Assembly (NCBI GenBank): GCA_018671635.1
Contig: JABHHG010000070.1
Coordinates: 1 to 24,046, forward strand
Reading direction: 5' to 3'
DNA from: Fidelibacterota bacterium
Lineage (GTDB): Bacteria; Fidelibacterota; Marinisomatia; SCGC-AAA003-L08; D37C17
DNA: 24,046 nucleotides
In this document: positions 23,428-24,046 of the stretch, in pieces
Layout of the letters: each line of letters begins with the position of its first letter
Numbering within the stretch: the stretch's first letter is position 1
The notes under the pieces: generated by a model
Database searches by the model: none
Told to the model about the DNA's origin: nothing
Seen by the model: the letters and a program-made list of their open reading frames with translations, nothing else
Translations under genes and position numbers: made by a program

Positions 23428-24046
23428 TTATTTATAGCTATTTTCACCTGAGATTAATCGCATACCATCTAGAGTTAAATGAGGTGCCAATTCGTGAGGT
23501 CTATCTAACTGTGGTGAAATTAAATGACTGAATCCACCGGTAAGAATAACATTCATAGATTCCCAATTCATCTCAGCTTGTATTCGATTTAACATTCCAT
23601 TGATTGCATCAATCCCGCCAAACATAATTCCTGATTGAAGATTTGTTTTAGTATTTCTTCCCACAACTTTTTCAGGAAATTGAAATGCTGCGGATTTGAG
23701 TAATGCAGTTTTCTCTATGAGATGATGCGCTGAAATATCTATTCCTGGAGCAATGGCTCCCCCAATGAATGCACCACTTTCATCAATAACATCATAAGTT
23801 GTGGCAGACCCAAAATCCACAACAACTGCAGGAGAACCAAATAAATTATTTGCAGCAAAGGAATTACAAATTCTATCGGCTCCAACTTCTTCAGGCATAT
23901 CCACATCTAATTCTAAATTGCAATTTTTCCAATCTACTACAAAGGGAGTAACGGAAGTTAATTTATCAAGTTGATTGATGTATTCAGTAGTGAGTTTTGG
24001 GACAACGGAGCTGATAATAATTTGTGTTACATCATTAAAATTGATA
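23428..24046 (-). CDS. coaX: Type III pantothenate kinase (5' truncated by window edge)
   Basis: CoaX phosphorylates pantothenate in the first step of coenzyme A synthesis. The frame is open to the window edge, so an ATG seen at 23904 (MDMPEEVGADR) is internal and not the start. Upstream residues NDVTQIIISSVVPKLTTEYINQL and VTPFVVDWKNC fit the N-terminal lobe. The core shows EEVGADRICNSFAA, AVVVDFGSATTYDVID (family usually DFGTATT), GGAIAPGIDISAHHLIEKTALL and VILTGGFSHLI. The starting DxGNT segment is outside the window. It converges on cysNC with a two-base gap and no visible terminator, so the transcripts may overlap. Assignment is firm. Confidence 0.94.
   Translation of the reverse strand, partial: INFNDVTQIIISSVVPKLTTEYINQLDKLTSVTPFVVDWKNCNLELDVDMPEEVGADRICNSFAANNLFGSPAVVVDFGSATTYDVIDESGAFIGGAIAPGIDISAHHLIEKTALLKSAAFQFPEKVVGRNTKTNLQSGIMFGGIDAINGMLNRIQAEMNWESMNVILTGGFSHLISPQLDRPHELAPHLTLDGMRLISGENSYK

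Overview
The window is AT-rich, densely coded DNA from a Gram-negative bacterium (PlsY, an Omp85-type outer-membrane barrel and secreted proteins with signal peptides). Two kinds of protein point to the FCB side of the tree: a large secreted HExxHxxGxxH protease of the DUF5117/DUF4953 type, and an M4 protease ending in a dockerin-like Ca-binding tail. Candidatus Marinimicrobia (SAR406) or a close relative is my best guess. This is inferred from protein style, not from a marker gene. No rRNA, tRNA, CRISPR array, prophage or transposase was seen.

Layout. (1) Positions 1-5726 (+): the tail of a TPR-like protein, an M3 oligopeptidase, a 327-base gap filled with small hairpin repeats, an O6-alkylguanine DNA alkyltransferase (ogt), a secreted metzincin-like protease, and a YbjQ/UPF0145 protein ending in a palindromic terminator. 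(2) 5775-9123 (-): miaA, a VOC/glyoxalase-like gene broken by one base in an A8 tract, and a secreted M4 protease with a Cys-rich insert and dockerin-like tail. (3) 9189-14036 (+): rmuC, a family-2-type glycosyltransferase, a FakA-FakB (DhaL-DegV) fusion and plsY. (4) 14029-18730 (-): a cysQ-like nucleotidase, a 58-residue membrane protein, an alpha/beta hydrolase, an MBL-fold hydrolase, a small unknown, a 75-residue protein built from two copies of one module, and a single-POTRA Omp85 protein. (5) 18805-23425 (+): a class IV aminotransferase, a sulfotransferase-like protein, a possible structured leader with a terminator, cysD and a cysN-cysC fusion. (6) 23428 to the edge (-): a partial coaX.

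Three groups of neighbours make sense together. The FakA-FakB fusion would make acyl-phosphate from free fatty acid, and PlsY, three bases downstream, uses acyl-phosphate to acylate glycerol-3-phosphate. CysD, CysNC, the sulfotransferase-like protein and CysQ could make PAPS, use it and destroy the PAP by-product; no PAPS reductase is visible here. Three different zinc peptidases in the first 8 kb suggest a peptide- and protein-using lifestyle.

The most unusual items are the 75-residue two-module protein, whose strong terminator lies inside the first codons of the Omp85 gene; the aminotransferase/sulfotransferase pair, in which the PLP-ring Glu is replaced; the FakA-FakB-PlsY unit; the possible attenuator ahead of cysD; and the hairpin-unit array at 1913-2056.
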